Numbered from the stretch's first letter, positions 1 to 9,383 are shown. The stretch is 64,000 bases of DNA from Paeniglutamicibacter sulfureus (GCF_039535115.1 NZ_BAAAWO010000001.1:3348001-3412000), one strand, 5' to 3'. The notes: generated by a model not told the origin, from the letters alone. A program made the numbers and translations.

Positions 1-2
1 GC

Positions 3-1241
3 ATCCGGGCACTGCTGACCCAGGCCCTCCACCCGGGGGCGCTCGCCGGGGTGGCCGAGCACTCGAACTACCAATCGGATCCGCTGGCCAGGCTTGCAGG
101 CACGATCCGCTGGATCTTCACTCTCACTCACGGCGACACCGCAGCTGCCGACGCGGCCTGCGCTTGGGTGGCCCGCCGCCACGAAGCCGTCACCGGGAGC
201 TACCTCGCCGGCACCGGGGAAGAACGCGAGTATGCGGCCAACGACCCGGGGCTCGCAACCTGGGTGCACCTGGCCTTCGCCGATGCCTTCCTGCGCAGCC
301 ACGAGATCTTTTCCGGACCCGTCCCGCAGGGTGCCGACGCCTATGTTCGCGAATGGGCCAAGGCGGGCGAACTCATGGGAGTGCCCAACCCTCCGCGCAG
401 CGATGCCGAACTCCGCGAAGCCATCGCCGGCTACGAGGCCCGCGACGAACTGGCCGGCGGTCCCCGGGTCGCCGAGGTCGTCTCGTTCCTGAAAAACCCG
501 CCGTTGGACCCCGCCGTGTTGCCCGGCTACAAGCTGCTCTTTGCCGCGGTTGTCGCTACCCTGCCCGAAAACCACCGGCGGATGCTGGGATTGCGGCGCC
601 CGACCCTGGCCGGGATTCCCCTGCCCGCCCGCCTCGGCGGAAAGGCGGCGCTCACAATGGCGGGCCTCGCGCTGGATAAGCAGCGGCCGACGGAACTGGC
701 CGCACGCCGCAGGCTTTTCCGCCTCGGAGTGCTCAACGACCTGGACTACCCCGAGGCTGGAATCACCGACGCCGTCCCGGCACCCGCCGGCTTCCGGACG
801 CTTCACGTGCGCGAGCGCGTGGGGCAGGGCGAAGCGGCCTTCGAGGCGTTGGCCTCGGGGATCATGTCTTGGAAACTGCACGAGGCCGCCGGCCTGCGGG
901 TGCGCGCCGACACTCCGATGGTCCAATTGGCCAGTCGCGTCCGGCTCGGAATCGGCCTGGGAGCCGCACGCATCGAGGCTCCCTGCCGCGTTGTTCGGCT
1001 GATCGAGTCCGCCACTCGGCGCGGTTTCGCCTATGGCACGCTGGCCGGGCACCCGGAGACCGGCGAGGAATCCTTCGCCGCCGTGCTGGAGCCCGACGGC
1101 GCGGTGTACCTGGAGCTCAAGGCCGTCTCGCGGCCTTCGCCGGGGATCTACCGCTTGGGCTCCCCGGTGACCGCGGCCGCCCAGTCAATGGTCACGGACC
1201 GCTACGTGGCGGCAGCCCGGAGGCTTGCCGGCGGAAACTGA
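3..1241 (+). CDS. MpaB-type oxygenase (DUF2236 family), 5' end outside window
   Basis: The reading frame is open to the left edge of the window. The residues before the first internal GTG (51) still read as family sequence (IRALLTQALHPGALAGVAEHS), so the gene starts upstream and only its C-terminal about 412 residues are present. The ALHP..AGVAEHS stretch near the truncated N-terminus and the later WVHLAFADAFLRSHE segment are typical of the DUF2236/MpaB/latex-clearing oxygenase family. These are heme-dependent oxygenases acting on hydrophobic substrates. The substrate here is unknown. The gene converges on the lipase at 1275 with a gap of only 33 bp. Confidence 0.72.
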   Translation: MRALLTQALHPGALAGVAEHSNYQSDPLARLAGTIRWIFTLTHGDTAAADAACAWVARRHEAVTGSYLAGTGEEREYAANDPGLATWVHLAFADAFLRSHEIFSGPVPQGADAYVREWAKAGELMGVPNPPRSDAELREAIAGYEARDELAGGPRVAEVVSFLKNPPLDPAVLPGYKLLFAAVVATLPENHRRMLGLRRPTLAGIPLPARLGGKAALTMAGLALDKQRPTELAARRRLFRLGVLNDLDYPEAGITDAVPAPAGFRTLHVRERVGQGEAAFEALASGIMSWKLHEAAGLRVRADTPMVQLASRVRLGIGLGAARIEAPCRVVRLIESATRRGFAYGTLAGHPETGEESFAAVLEPDGAVYLELKAVSRPSPGIYRLGSPVTAAAQSMVTDRYVAAARRLAGGN

Positions 1242-1274
1242 GCAAGCCGGCCCGGGTTTCGGGCGGTCGGCCCG

Positions 1275-3032
1275 CTACGGGCAGGTGTCCACCGGTTCCC
1301 GGCCCTGAAGCCTGTCATTGGCCCACGCGACCAGGTCACGGATCAACGGGGAGTCGTCCTGCACCAGCGGCATGTGGTCAAGTCCCTGATACTCGCGATA
1401 CTCCATCTCCTGCCCCGCCGCGCAGCGCGCGGCAACCCAGTTGCGCTGCATCCCCGGTTTCACCAGCTGGTCGGCCAGCCCCTGGCCCACGAAGAGCGGG
1501 TAGCCGATGTCCATCGCCACCGAGTTTTCCCTCAGCTTCGCGCCCAGCGGTCCGTGCAGCGCCGAGGCGGGAAGCACCGCGTCGAAGAGCTGCGTGCCGC
1601 CAACGATTGCCGAGAGCGCGTCGCGGCCGCCAAAGCAGAGTTCGCCGATGCGTTCGACCGCTCCGGCGTAGCCGGGTGTCAGCAAGGAACCGACGCCGAG
1701 CGCGGGGAAAAGCTCCTCCCAGGAGGCAGCAATGTAGGAGGACACGACCTTGCCCGCCGCGTCGTCCTTCACCCCCAGCGCCAAATCCTCCAGGTTGCTG
1801 GCCGGGGCCAGTGCCGCGACACCCAGCACCCCGATCTCCGGGGCATAGTCCCGCGCGATGGCTGCGCTGAACAGGGCACCGTGCCCGCCCTGGGAATGTC
1901 CCCAGATCACGGCGTCCCCGCGCAGCGCGATCCCCTCGAGCCGGCGGGCGGCCCGGTGCGCATCGAGCACGTTGCGCCCCTCGGCCTCGCCCACCAGGTA
2001 CGGGTGCGGGCCGGCGGTGCCCAGCCCCACGTAGTCGGTCATCACCCCGGCCCAGCCCTGGGACACCAGCTCGCGCAGTGCCGCGGCGGGACCGTCCTCG
2101 AATGGCTGCGGCGAGAGGGAAGGGGCGCAGCGCGGGACTATGCCCTTGGTCCCGTGCGCCATCGAAACCACCGGCAGCGGCGCCTCGCCGCGGTCCCGCG
2201 GCACCACCACCGAGCCGGAGGCGACGGCCGGCGACCCGTCCGGGTTCGTCGTCGTATACAGGATGCGCCACGCCTCGGCGTTGGCAGGGACCCCGGAACC
2301 CAGCACCTCGGCGCGCAGCAGCCTGCCGGGTTCGGAGGGGACGTCGGTGGGCGGGGTGTAGAACGCATCGGGCACCAGCCTCGGGTCCCCGGCATGGATG
2401 AACGCGGTCAGGGCCACCATCGCCACGGCCATCAGCAACGCCACCGCGGAACCCGCCACCCTGCCGAACTCCCGCCACCGGCCCCCGGCGCGACCCCCGG
2501 GTCCCCGCCGCCGGGCCAGGAATCCCACCAGCATGTGCAGGCCGGCGAAGACCAGCCAGCCGCCGAAGACCACGCCAAAGGCCCACAGCGTCAGCCGGGG
2601 CCAGAACATCACCAGCAGGCCAGCCAGCACCGCGGCCATGCCGCCGAGCAGCGCGGCGGCGCGGTGGACCGGGGTTTTGCGGAACAGCGCGGCGAGGGAC
2701 GTGGCGCCGGTGACCAGCAGGAGCACGGCCACGCAGGCCGCGAGCACGGGCAGCGTGGTGCCGCGCCAAAGCAACGCAGCGATGCCCGCAACGACCAGGA
2801 GCGCACCGCTGCCCCCCTCGAGCCAGGGCCAGGTTCCCTCTCCGTCCCCGTCCCGGCCCAGGGCCCCGGCGATCCGGGCAACGCCCAGCGCCACCAGCCC
2901 GGCGGAGACCAGGACCACGAACACCTCGATGGATGCGGCCGAATGCAGCGCAAGGACAGACCCGAGAACCGCCAGGGCAGCGCCCAAGACGGGACGCACC
3001 CACCCCGGGGTCCTGTGCATGAAACCGGCCAT
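1275..3032 (-). CDS. Membrane-anchored secretory-type lipase/esterase with N-terminal HdeD-like (DUF308) domain
   Basis: 585 residues in two parts. Residues about 15-215 contain several hydrophobic segments in the pattern of HdeD/DUF308 membrane proteins. From about 235 onward the protein is an alpha/beta hydrolase of the secretory lipase (LIP) type. The nucleophile elbow GHSQGG lies near residue 379, a likely catalytic Asp in GQGLADQLV near 515, and a likely His in GLDHMPL near 552, completing a triad. The fusion suggests an esterase domain tethered to the membrane, probably facing outward. The substrate is unknown. Start ATG at 3032; nothing suggests an operon partner. Confidence 0.8.
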   Translation of the reverse strand: MAGFMHRTPGWVRPVLGAALAVLGSVLALHSAASIEVFVVLVSAGLVALGVARIAGALGRDGDGEGTWPWLEGGSGALLVVAGIAALLWRGTTLPVLAACVAVLLLVTGATSLAALFRKTPVHRAAALLGGMAAVLAGLLVMFWPRLTLWAFGVVFGGWLVFAGLHMLVGFLARRRGPGGRAGGRWREFGRVAGSAVALLMAVAMVALTAFIHAGDPRLVPDAFYTPPTDVPSEPGRLLRAEVLGSGVPANAEAWRILYTTTNPDGSPAVASGSVVVPRDRGEAPLPVVSMAHGTKGIVPRCAPSLSPQPFEDGPAAALRELVSQGWAGVMTDYVGLGTAGPHPYLVGEAEGRNVLDAHRAARRLEGIALRGDAVIWGHSQGGHGALFSAAIARDYAPEIGVLGVAALAPASNLEDLALGVKDDAAGKVVSSYIAASWEELFPALGVGSLLTPGYAGAVERIGELCFGGRDALSAIVGGTQLFDAVLPASALHGPLGAKLRENSVAMDIGYPLFVGQGLADQLVKPGMQRNWVAARCAAGQEMEYREYQGLDHMPLVQDDSPLIRDLVAWANDRLQGREPVDTCP

Positions 3033-3201
3033 GAAGTCCTCTCGACGACGGCAAACCCTGCGCCTGCCCGCCTAAACATTCTGCCGCATGGTTTTGGGCC
3101 ACGGGTGATCGGCCCGCCGCAGTTGCCGCGTCGGCCCGGACCCGTCGGGGGAACAACTTTCGTAGACTGGAAGCCACACACACGAACAGCTGGAGGTTGG
3201 G

Positions 3202-3870
3202 ATGTCGGAAACGACCGTGGACGGGCTGCTGGCAGAGCTGGCGGCGCTCGAGGACCCGAAAATGCGCGCCGTGAACGAGAAGCGCGGGGACGACCACGGG
3301 GTGAACCTCTCCAAGCTGCGGGCCGTGGCCAAGCGGCTGAAGACCCAGCAGGAGCTGGCAGTGGAACTCTGGGCAACCGGGCAGACCCCGGCGCGGCTGC
3401 TGGCGCTGCTCATCTGCCGGCCCAGGGCCTTCGGCCGCGACACGCTGGACACCATGCTGCGCGAGGCCGGCGCCCCGAAGGTCCACGACTGGCTCGTGAA
3501 CTACGTGGTGAAGAAGAGCCCCCACGCCGAGGAGCTGCGCGCCGCCTGGATGGCCGACGCCGATCCCGTGGTGGCAAGCGCCGGGTGGGCGCTGACCAGC
3601 GAACGGATCGCGAAGAAGCCCGAGGGCCTTGACCTGCCGGGGCTGCTGGATGTCATCGAGGCGCAGATGAAGGACGCCCCGGAGCGTCTGCAGTGGGCCA
3701 TGAACCAGGCCCTGGCCACGATCGGCATCGAACATCCAGCGCTTCGCGCCCGGGCGCTTCGGATCGGCGAACGCCTCGAGGTGCTCAAGGACTACCCGAC
3801 GCCGCCGAACTGCACCTCGCCCTTCGCGCCGGCCTGGATCAACGAGATGGTTCGGCGCAAGGAAGGCTGA
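3202..3870 (+). CDS. DNA alkylation repair protein (AlkD-like HEAT-repeat glycosylase)
   Basis: 222 residues, mostly short amphipathic helices, with the core SKLRAVAKRLK ... VHDWLVNYVVKKSP ... AAWMADADPVVASAGWALT typical of the DNA alkylation repair (AlkC/AlkD) superfamily. These monofunctional glycosylases remove N3/N7-alkylated purines with a HEAT-like solenoid. The length fits the family. The ATG at 3202 is preceded by the purine-rich GGAGGTTGGG. The gene stands alone and is followed by a nested hairpin at 3871-3916. Confidence 0.8.
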   Translation: MSETTVDGLLAELAALEDPKMRAVNEKRGDDHGVNLSKLRAVAKRLKTQQELAVELWATGQTPARLLALLICRPRAFGRDTLDTMLREAGAPKVHDWLVNYVVKKSPHAEELRAAWMADADPVVASAGWALTSERIAKKPEGLDLPGLLDVIEAQMKDAPERLQWAMNQALATIGIEHPALRARALRIGERLEVLKDYPTPPNCTSPFAPAWINEMVRRKEG

Positions 3871-3916
3871 GCGCCCGCCCAAAACATGGGGCACCGGCCC
3901 CATGCGCCGCGGGCGC
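3871..3916. terminator. Nested hairpin after the AlkD-like gene
   Basis: Begins right after the stop codon. Outer arms GCGCCCG (3871-3877) and CGGGCGC (3910-3916) enclose a perfect inner stem CATGGGGC/GCCCCATG (3885-3892, 3897-3904) with loop ACCG. There is no T-tract, which is usual for actinobacterial terminators. Confidence 0.55.
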
Positions 3917-3955
3917 GGAGTTTCTAGGCTGTGAAAACAAGCCAAGGAGACCGCC

Positions 3956-4681
3956 GTGAAAGACAAGACACCGCAGCACTACGCGCACCGCGCCGAAACC
4001 ACAGCAACGCTGCCGCCCGGGGACGCCGAACGCCTGGCAGGTTATGCGCTCATGGGCCTGCCTTTCAGCAGCGGCCACTACCTGGCCTACCGGCGTTTCC
4101 CGCGCAGTTCCTTCGGCCCCGGTTATCGGTCGGTGTGGCTGCGCCGGCCGGGCGGGACCTGGAGCATCTACGCCGACGCCCCGCCGGAGACCAGTTGCGC
4201 CCGCTTCTTCGGGGCGGCCGTGGACGAGGCGGTGCTCGCACCGGTATCCGCCCGCTGGACGGGGCCCGCACGCCTGGAGGTCTCGGTTCCCGGAGTGCTG
4301 GACTGGCAGCTGGACCTGGCCTCGACCCCGGCCACGAAGATGCTCGGTGCGGTGGCCGGTGCCATGCCCGACGCGCTGTGGCGCAGCGATGCCATGCTCG
4401 GCGCCATGGGCAGGGTCATGGGACCGGTGTTGCGCGCCGGGAGAATGGGGCTGGCCGGGCGCGTGCCCAACGGGCAGTCCTTCCGCGCTCGCCCGATGCG
4501 GGTGTGGATGGTTCGCGCCTCGGTCGCCACCGTCGACGGAGTAGACGCCGGGATCCCGCAGCCGCTCCCCGTCCAGGAGCATCTCGCCGACGCCTGGCTG
4601 CCGCAGCGCGGCGTGTTCGTGGCCGACACCAGTCTCGTCTTCCCCTCCACGGCCCCGAGGCGGGTTGCGGCCGTAGAATGA
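3956..4681 (+). CDS. Conserved hypothetical protein, about 241 residues
   Basis: I do not recognise this family. The GTG start at 3956 has a clear AAGGAG at 3943-3948. The protein is soluble, rich in Trp/Arg/Pro, and has a region with SVWLRRPGGTWSIYAD and ARFFGAAVDEA that looks like a beta-sheet ligand-binding fold. A central Ala/Met-rich stretch (about residues 125-165) could be amphipathic helices. It ends 4 bp before the HD-GYP/LuxR gene, so the two are probably co-transcribed and may work together. Confidence 0.6.
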   Translation: MKDKTPQHYAHRAETTATLPPGDAERLAGYALMGLPFSSGHYLAYRRFPRSSFGPGYRSVWLRRPGGTWSIYADAPPETSCARFFGAAVDEAVLAPVSARWTGPARLEVSVPGVLDWQLDLASTPATKMLGAVAGAMPDALWRSDAMLGAMGRVMGPVLRAGRMGLAGRVPNGQSFRARPMRVWMVRASVATVDGVDAGIPQPLPVQEHLADAWLPQRGVFVADTSLVFPSTAPRRVAAVE

Positions 4682-4685
4682 AGGC

Positions 4686-6326
4686 GTGGCGGATCAGGGC
4701 GCGCGCGGCTTCGACCGGATCCCCGCGGTCACGGGGTCCGCGGGTTCGGCCGCGCGGGCCGGGGCGGGCGCCCCGCGCCGCAGCGAACTGCTCGCCGCAC
4801 TCTCACTGGCCATCGACCTGGGGCTCGGCCAGCCCATGGAACACATGATGCGCGCGACGCTGCTGGGCCTGCGGATCGCTGAACAGCTGGGCGTCGACAA
4901 GCCGGCGCGCGAGCGCATCTACCACGCGAACCTCTTGGCCTGGATCGGCTGCCACGCGGATTCCTTCGAACTTGCGGCGCTCTTCGACGACGACATCGCC
5001 TTCCGCTCCGACTACTACCTCATCGATGCACAGGGCTTGCCCATGCTCTCGCTGATGCTGCGCCACACCGGTTCGCAACATGCCGGCGGGCGGCGGGTCC
5101 TGGAACGAGCGCGGTTCGCTCTCGGGGCGAAGACAGCGGTCAGGGACCTCATTGCCTCGCATTGCACCTCGGCCGGCCAGCTGGCGGCGCGGGTGGGGCT
5201 GGACGGGGACCTGCCCTCGATCCTTGCCCACACCTTTGAGCGCTGGGACGGCCTGGGACTTCCCGCGGGGAAATCCGGGACACAGATCCCGCTGGAGATG
5301 CGCATCGCACAGCTCGCCGACGCGGCCGAGGTCTTCCTGCGCTCCGGCGGCATCGACGCGGCGGTGGCCATGGTCGCAGCACGCCGCGGCACCCAGTTCG
5401 ACCCGGAGATCGCCGACCTTTTTTGCGCACGCGCCCCGGAATTGTCCCGGGGCCTGATGCTGGGCGATCCCTGGCCCGCGGTGCTGGCCTCCGCCCCGGC
5501 CGATGAACCGCTGGATGCCGCCGGGCTCGATTCCGTGCTGGAGGCCATGGGTGATTTTGCCGACCTGAAATCCCCGTGGACGACGGGACACTCGCGGGCG
5601 GTGGCCACGCTCGCCGCCGCGGCCGCAGGACGCCTTGGCCTGGACCCGGTCGAGACAGTAGTGCTGCGCCGATCGGGCTGGGTCCACGACCTGGGCCGGA
5701 TGGGGGTGTCCAACGCGGTCTGGGACAAGCCGGGGCCGCTCTCGGCGGTGGAACTGGAGCACCTGGCCATGTACCCGTTCCTCACCGAACGGATCCTGGC
5801 GCGGGTGCCCGGCATGCGCCGGGTGGCCGAGGTGGCCGGCGCCCACCGGGAGCGGCTCGACGGCTCGGGCTATCCGCAGGGGAGGACCGGGTCCGAGCTG
5901 GATCCGACCCAGCGACTGCTCGCCGCTGCCGAGGCCCACCAGACCTACCTCGAGCCGCGGCCGCACCGGGAGGCGCTGGGCCCGCGGGCGGCCGGTGAGC
6001 GGCTTCGCTCCGAGGCCGCGGCAGGCAGGCTCGATGCGTCGGCCGTTGATGCCGTGCTCGCCGCGGCCGGCACGCCCTTGGCACACCGGCGGCGCTCCGC
6101 CGGTCCGGCGGGCCTGACCGGTCGGGAAATCGAGGTGTTGCGCCTGCTCTGCCGCGGCATGGACAACCGGCGGATTGCCGCGGCGCTGGTCATCGCCCCG
6201 AAGACCGCACGCAACCACGTGGAACATATCTACCTGAAAATCGGGGCATCAAATCGCGTCTCGGCCACGCTCTTCGCCCTTGAGCACGGGCTGTGGGACC
6301 GCGGGCACGGCACGGCCCCGCGGTGA
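4686..6326 (+). CDS. Tandem HD/HD-GYP-like protein with C-terminal LuxR helix-turn-helix
   Basis: 546 residues. The N-terminal third looks like a degenerate HD-GYP unit: it keeps HTFERWDGLGLP but lacks the HD pair. The second unit (about 280-430) is well preserved, with WVHDLGRMGV, KPGPLS and GAHRERLDGSGYP, the HD and GYP signatures of cyclic-di-GMP-type phosphodiesterases. The C-terminus (about 475-535) is a LuxR-type HTH (LTGREIEVLRLLCRG ... KTARNHVEHIYLKIGASNR). The protein may couple metal-dependent phosphohydrolase activity to DNA binding. GTG start at 4686, 4 bp after the preceding gene; the stop lies inside the hairpin at 6314-6341. Confidence 0.78.
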   Translation: MADQGARGFDRIPAVTGSAGSAARAGAGAPRRSELLAALSLAIDLGLGQPMEHMMRATLLGLRIAEQLGVDKPARERIYHANLLAWIGCHADSFELAALFDDDIAFRSDYYLIDAQGLPMLSLMLRHTGSQHAGGRRVLERARFALGAKTAVRDLIASHCTSAGQLAARVGLDGDLPSILAHTFERWDGLGLPAGKSGTQIPLEMRIAQLADAAEVFLRSGGIDAAVAMVAARRGTQFDPEIADLFCARAPELSRGLMLGDPWPAVLASAPADEPLDAAGLDSVLEAMGDFADLKSPWTTGHSRAVATLAAAAAGRLGLDPVETVVLRRSGWVHDLGRMGVSNAVWDKPGPLSAVELEHLAMYPFLTERILARVPGMRRVAEVAGAHRERLDGSGYPQGRTGSELDPTQRLLAAAEAHQTYLEPRPHREALGPRAAGERLRSEAAAGRLDASAVDAVLAAAGTPLAHRRRSAGPAGLTGREIEVLRLLCRGMDNRRIAAALVIAPKTARNHVEHIYLKIGASNRVSATLFALEHGLWDRGHGTAPR

Positions 6327-6341
6327 CATCACCGCGGGGCC
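6314..6341. terminator. Bidirectional terminator overlapping a stop codon
   Basis: A perfect 12-bp stem, GGCCCCGCGGTG (6314-6325) with CACCGCGGGGCC (6330-6341), and loop ACAT. It contains the TGA of the HD/LuxR gene and lies 23 bp beyond the convergent SDR stop. Confidence 0.75.
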
Positions 6342-6364
6342 TGCCGGGGATCCGGTCTTGGGAC

Positions 6365-7147
6365 TCAGTACTTGTAGGACTGGCCGCCGTCGATCGGGAT
6401 GACCGCCGCATTGATGAACCCGGCGTCGCCCGAAAGCAGGAAGGCGACCAGCTGGCCGACCTCTTCCGGCTTGCCGAAGCGCTTCATGGGGTTCGGCTCG
6501 ACAAAGGCCTGGCCCACGGCTTCCCAGTTCTCCGGGTCGATCTGCTTGAGTGATCCCTCGACCATGGGGGTCATGATGGCGCCCGGGGCGATGGCGTTGA
6601 TCTGCACGCCGTACTGGCCGTATTCGATGGCGGAGTTGCGGGTCAGGCCGACCACTCCGTGCTTGGCGGCAGCATAACCGGACTGGTTGCCCACGCCGCG
6701 GATGCCGCCGACCGACGCAGTGTTCACGACGGCGCCGGAACCTTGCTCCCTCATGACCTTCAGGACGTGCTTGAGCCCGTAGAAGACGCCGGCGAGGTTG
6801 ATGGACAGGACCTTGCCGAATTCGTCCGAACCGAAGTCCTCGGTGGGGTTTTGCTTGCCTTCGATGCCGGCGTTGTTGAAGAAGCCGTCGATGGTCCCGA
6901 AGTTCTTGAGGGTTTCGGCGACGTAGTTCTGCACCTCGGACTCGTTGGCGACGTTTGCGGTCACCGAGATGATCTCTGCGTCCGGTGCGATGTCCCGGAT
7001 CTCCCGCTCGGTTTCCTGCAGCCCGGCGGCGTTCAGGTCGACCAGCGCCAGCTTGCCCTTCTCCTTGGCAATCTGGATGGCCGCGGCACGTCCCAGGCCG
7101 GAGCCTGCGCCGGTGATGATGACTGACTTGCCTTCAAACCTCTGCAT
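6365..7147 (-). CDS. SDR-family NAD(P)-dependent oxidoreductase
   Basis: 260 residues, the usual classical-SDR length. It has the TGxxxGxG cofactor motif (TGAGSGLGR, residues about 12-20), NNAG (about 91-94), a catalytic Ser in NTASVGG, and YAAAK with catalytic Tyr and Lys. The C-terminus ends in the family-typical VIPIDGGQSYKY. AAAGGAAG sits just upstream of the ATG. The substrate cannot be read from sequence. It lies downstream of the mobA-like gene on the same strand but is separated from it by a strong terminator, so it is probably its own unit. Confidence 0.85.
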   Translation of the reverse strand: MQRFEGKSVIITGAGSGLGRAAAIQIAKEKGKLALVDLNAAGLQETEREIRDIAPDAEIISVTANVANESEVQNYVAETLKNFGTIDGFFNNAGIEGKQNPTEDFGSDEFGKVLSINLAGVFYGLKHVLKVMREQGSGAVVNTASVGGIRGVGNQSGYAAAKHGVVGLTRNSAIEYGQYGVQINAIAPGAIMTPMVEGSLKQIDPENWEAVGQAFVEPNPMKRFGKPEEVGQLVAFLLSGDAGFINAAVIPIDGGQSYKY

Positions 7148-7490
7148 GGGTGCTTCCTTTCAGTGGGTCCAGCGGTTGTGTCCGCCAGTATTCATGCAAA
7201 CACATGTAATTTGCGGATTATTCCTGCTCGTCCGGCGATGCGAGTCCAGGCCGGTTCGCGCTGCTTCCAACGTATCGCGGAACCATGCCGGGTCTGCGGC
7301 TTTCGGCAGATCGAATGAAGGGTTTTGGGGAAGGGACTGGTTGCCGGCTGACGTCGCCGCCAAAGCGGGCTGGCGCCGTCGACGATCAGACGTGCCCCCT
7401 GCAAAACAGGTAGTGCCCGCGGCCATCGGCCGCGGGCACTACCTCTGGTGATCCGCTGGCGCGAATCGGGTGGTTCGGTTCGGGTTGTGG
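7148..7490. other. Intergenic region, SDR promoter side
   Basis: No coding potential seen. It carries the mobA-like gene's terminator (7408-7444). Near the SDR start there is a short inverted repeat, GCAAA/TTTGC, around 7196-7214, which could be an operator. Confidence 0.5.
7408..7444 (-). terminator. Strong terminator of the mobA-like gene
   Basis: A perfect 17-bp stem (7408-7424 with 7428-7444) closed by the three-base loop ATC. It lies 46 bp past the monooxygenase stop and is followed on the - strand by CTGTTTTGC. Confidence 0.85.
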
Positions 7491-9383
7491 CTAGACGCGC
7501 GCGCCCGAGTGGATCCGGGCGAAGAACTCGCCGAGCTCGTCGGTCGCGCCCAGCGGCAGCACATTGGCCACGTACTGGTCCGGGCGGACCACCACAATGA
7601 CGCCGTCGCGGGAGAGTCCGCGTACATCAAAGATGTCGTTGCCGGGAACTGTGCCGTAGACCTTTTCGTACTCGGTGAGCTTGAACGGGCCGACCTCCGG
7701 CTTGAAAACAGCGGGGACGGCGTTGATGTCGATGTCCTCGTGCTTCTGCTGGTAGATGACCTTCACGTCGAACCAAGCGTCGATGTCCAGGCCCGCCGGG
7801 GTGGCCGCCAGCGGCGACTCGGGCGCGGTGGATAGCCACTGCGCCAGCTCGCCCACCGGGGAATCGGCCCCGGGGGCCGAGGGATCGGCGAAGACGTAGA
7901 TGCGCCAGCGGCCATCGGCGGTGGCGTGGTGGCCCAGCTGCATCGGGTTGGTGTCGCAGACGCGCGATGCCATGGCCGACTTGAAGCGCTTGCCCACCGG
8001 GAACCCGGTGGCCAGCTCCTGGTGCACGGCCTCGCCGGTGAGCATGGAGGGCGCGTACTCGGTCATGAAGCCCGCGGGAAATTCGGCGGTGCGCACGTAG
8101 AAGTCCTCGAGGTCCGAGGGATTCTCGAATTCCTCGGGCTTCTTGGCCATCAGTGTCGACCATTCCTTGTCGAAGTCGATGAGGTTCTTCGCCACCACCT
8201 GGCGCTCGGCCGAGTAGGTGGCCAGCAGCGACTCGGGGCTGCGGCCCTCAAGCACATGGGCCAGCTTCCAGCCGATGTTGAAGCCGTCCTGCATGGAGAC
8301 GTTCATGCCCTGTCCGGCCTTGGCGCTGTGCGTGTGGCAGGCGTCCCCGGTGATGAATACGCGCGGGTTGCGGGTGCCGCGGTCCTCCGGCAATACGTCG
8401 TCGAAGCGATCGGTGAGGCGATGGCCGACCTCGTAGACGCTGCTCCAGGCGACGTTGCGAACCTCGAGCGTGTAGGGGTGGATGATCGCGTTGGCCTGCT
8501 CGATGATGTGCTCGATGCTGGTCTTGCGTACCGCGCCGTTGTCGCCCTCGGGCACCACGCCCAGGTCGACGTACATGCGGAAGAGGTGCCCGCCTTCGCG
8601 CGGGATCAGCAGGATGGAGCCGCCGTCGTGGGACTGGATGGCGCACTTGAGGCGGATATCCGGGAAGTCGGTGGATGCCAGCACGTCCATGACGCCCCAG
8701 GCGTGGTTGGCCTGGTCCCCGGCCATGGTGCAGCCGATGGAGGCTCGGACCTTGGAGCGTGCGCCGTCGGCGCCAACGACGTACTTGGCGTTCACGATGC
8801 GCGTGGTGCCCTCATCCTTGCCCGCGCTGCGCACCAGGGTGACCTTGACGGGGTAATCGCCGCTTTCCGCCACCTCGAGACCCTGGAAGTCCCAGCCGAA
8901 GTCGGGGACCAGGCGGGTGGGGGAGTTCTTGGCGACCTCGGCGAAGTAGTCGAGCACTCGTGCCTGGTTCACGATCAGGTGGGGGAACTCGCTGATGCCC
9001 ACGGTGTCGTCCAGGGCGCGGCCGCCGCGGATGATGTTCTTGGGGTTCTCGGTGTCCGGGCGCCAGAACGCCATCTCGGTGATCCGGTAGGCCTCGGCTG
9101 TGATGGCTTCGGCGAAGCCGAAGGCCTGGAAGGTCTCGACGCTGCGGGCCTGGATGCCGTCGGCCTGGCCGATTTCCAGGCGGCCGCCGCGTCGTTCCAC
9201 GATGCGGGTGGTGATGTCGGGGAACTGGGAGAGCTGGGCGGCGGTGAGCATGCCGGCGGGGCCGGAGCCCACGATGAGCACGTCGATGTTCTCGGGCAGC
9301 TCCTCCGGACGGTTGATGCCGACGCCGGCTGCTGGCTTGATACGCGGGTCACCGGATACGTAACCGTGGTGGTGGAACTGCAC
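7491..9383 (-). CDS. mobA: FAD-dependent 3-hydroxybenzoate 4-monooxygenase (MobA-like)
   Basis: 630 residues, the size of the phenol hydroxylase/MobA group. Features: a start MQFHHHGY, dinucleotide motif VLIVGSGPAGM (about 35-45), the group-typical GQADGIQARSVE with FPHLIVNQARV, the DG motif GADGARSK, the flavin-ribityl GD motif GDACHTHSAKAGQGMN, and a thioredoxin-like C-terminal domain (about 450-630). These match MobA, which converts 3-hydroxybenzoate to protocatechuate using NADPH and O2. A good GAGGAAAG precedes the ATG. No ring-cleavage genes lie nearby. Two tandem operator-like repeats lie just upstream. The exact substrate is inferred; another hydroxylated aromatic is possible. Confidence 0.78.
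   Translation of the reverse strand: MQFHHHGYVSGDPRIKPAAGVGINRPEELPENIDVLIVGSGPAGMLTAAQLSQFPDITTRIVERRGGRLEIGQADGIQARSVETFQAFGFAEAITAEAYRITEMAFWRPDTENPKNIIRGGRALDDTVGISEFPHLIVNQARVLDYFAEVAKNSPTRLVPDFGWDFQGLEVAESGDYPVKVTLVRSAGKDEGTTRIVNAKYVVGADGARSKVRASIGCTMAGDQANHAWGVMDVLASTDFPDIRLKCAIQSHDGGSILLIPREGGHLFRMYVDLGVVPEGDNGAVRKTSIEHIIEQANAIIHPYTLEVRNVAWSSVYEVGHRLTDRFDDVLPEDRGTRNPRVFITGDACHTHSAKAGQGMNVSMQDGFNIGWKLAHVLEGRSPESLLATYSAERQVVAKNLIDFDKEWSTLMAKKPEEFENPSDLEDFYVRTAEFPAGFMTEYAPSMLTGEAVHQELATGFPVGKRFKSAMASRVCDTNPMQLGHHATADGRWRIYVFADPSAPGADSPVGELAQWLSTAPESPLAATPAGLDIDAWFDVKVIYQQKHEDIDINAVPAVFKPEVGPFKLTEYEKVYGTVPGNDIFDVRGLSRDGVIVVVRPDQYVANVLPLGATDELGEFFARIHSGARV

Noticed and set aside
1242..1274. 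GC-rich inverted words between the oxygenase and lipase genes
   Set aside because: The stems are short and interrupted; not convincing as a terminator.
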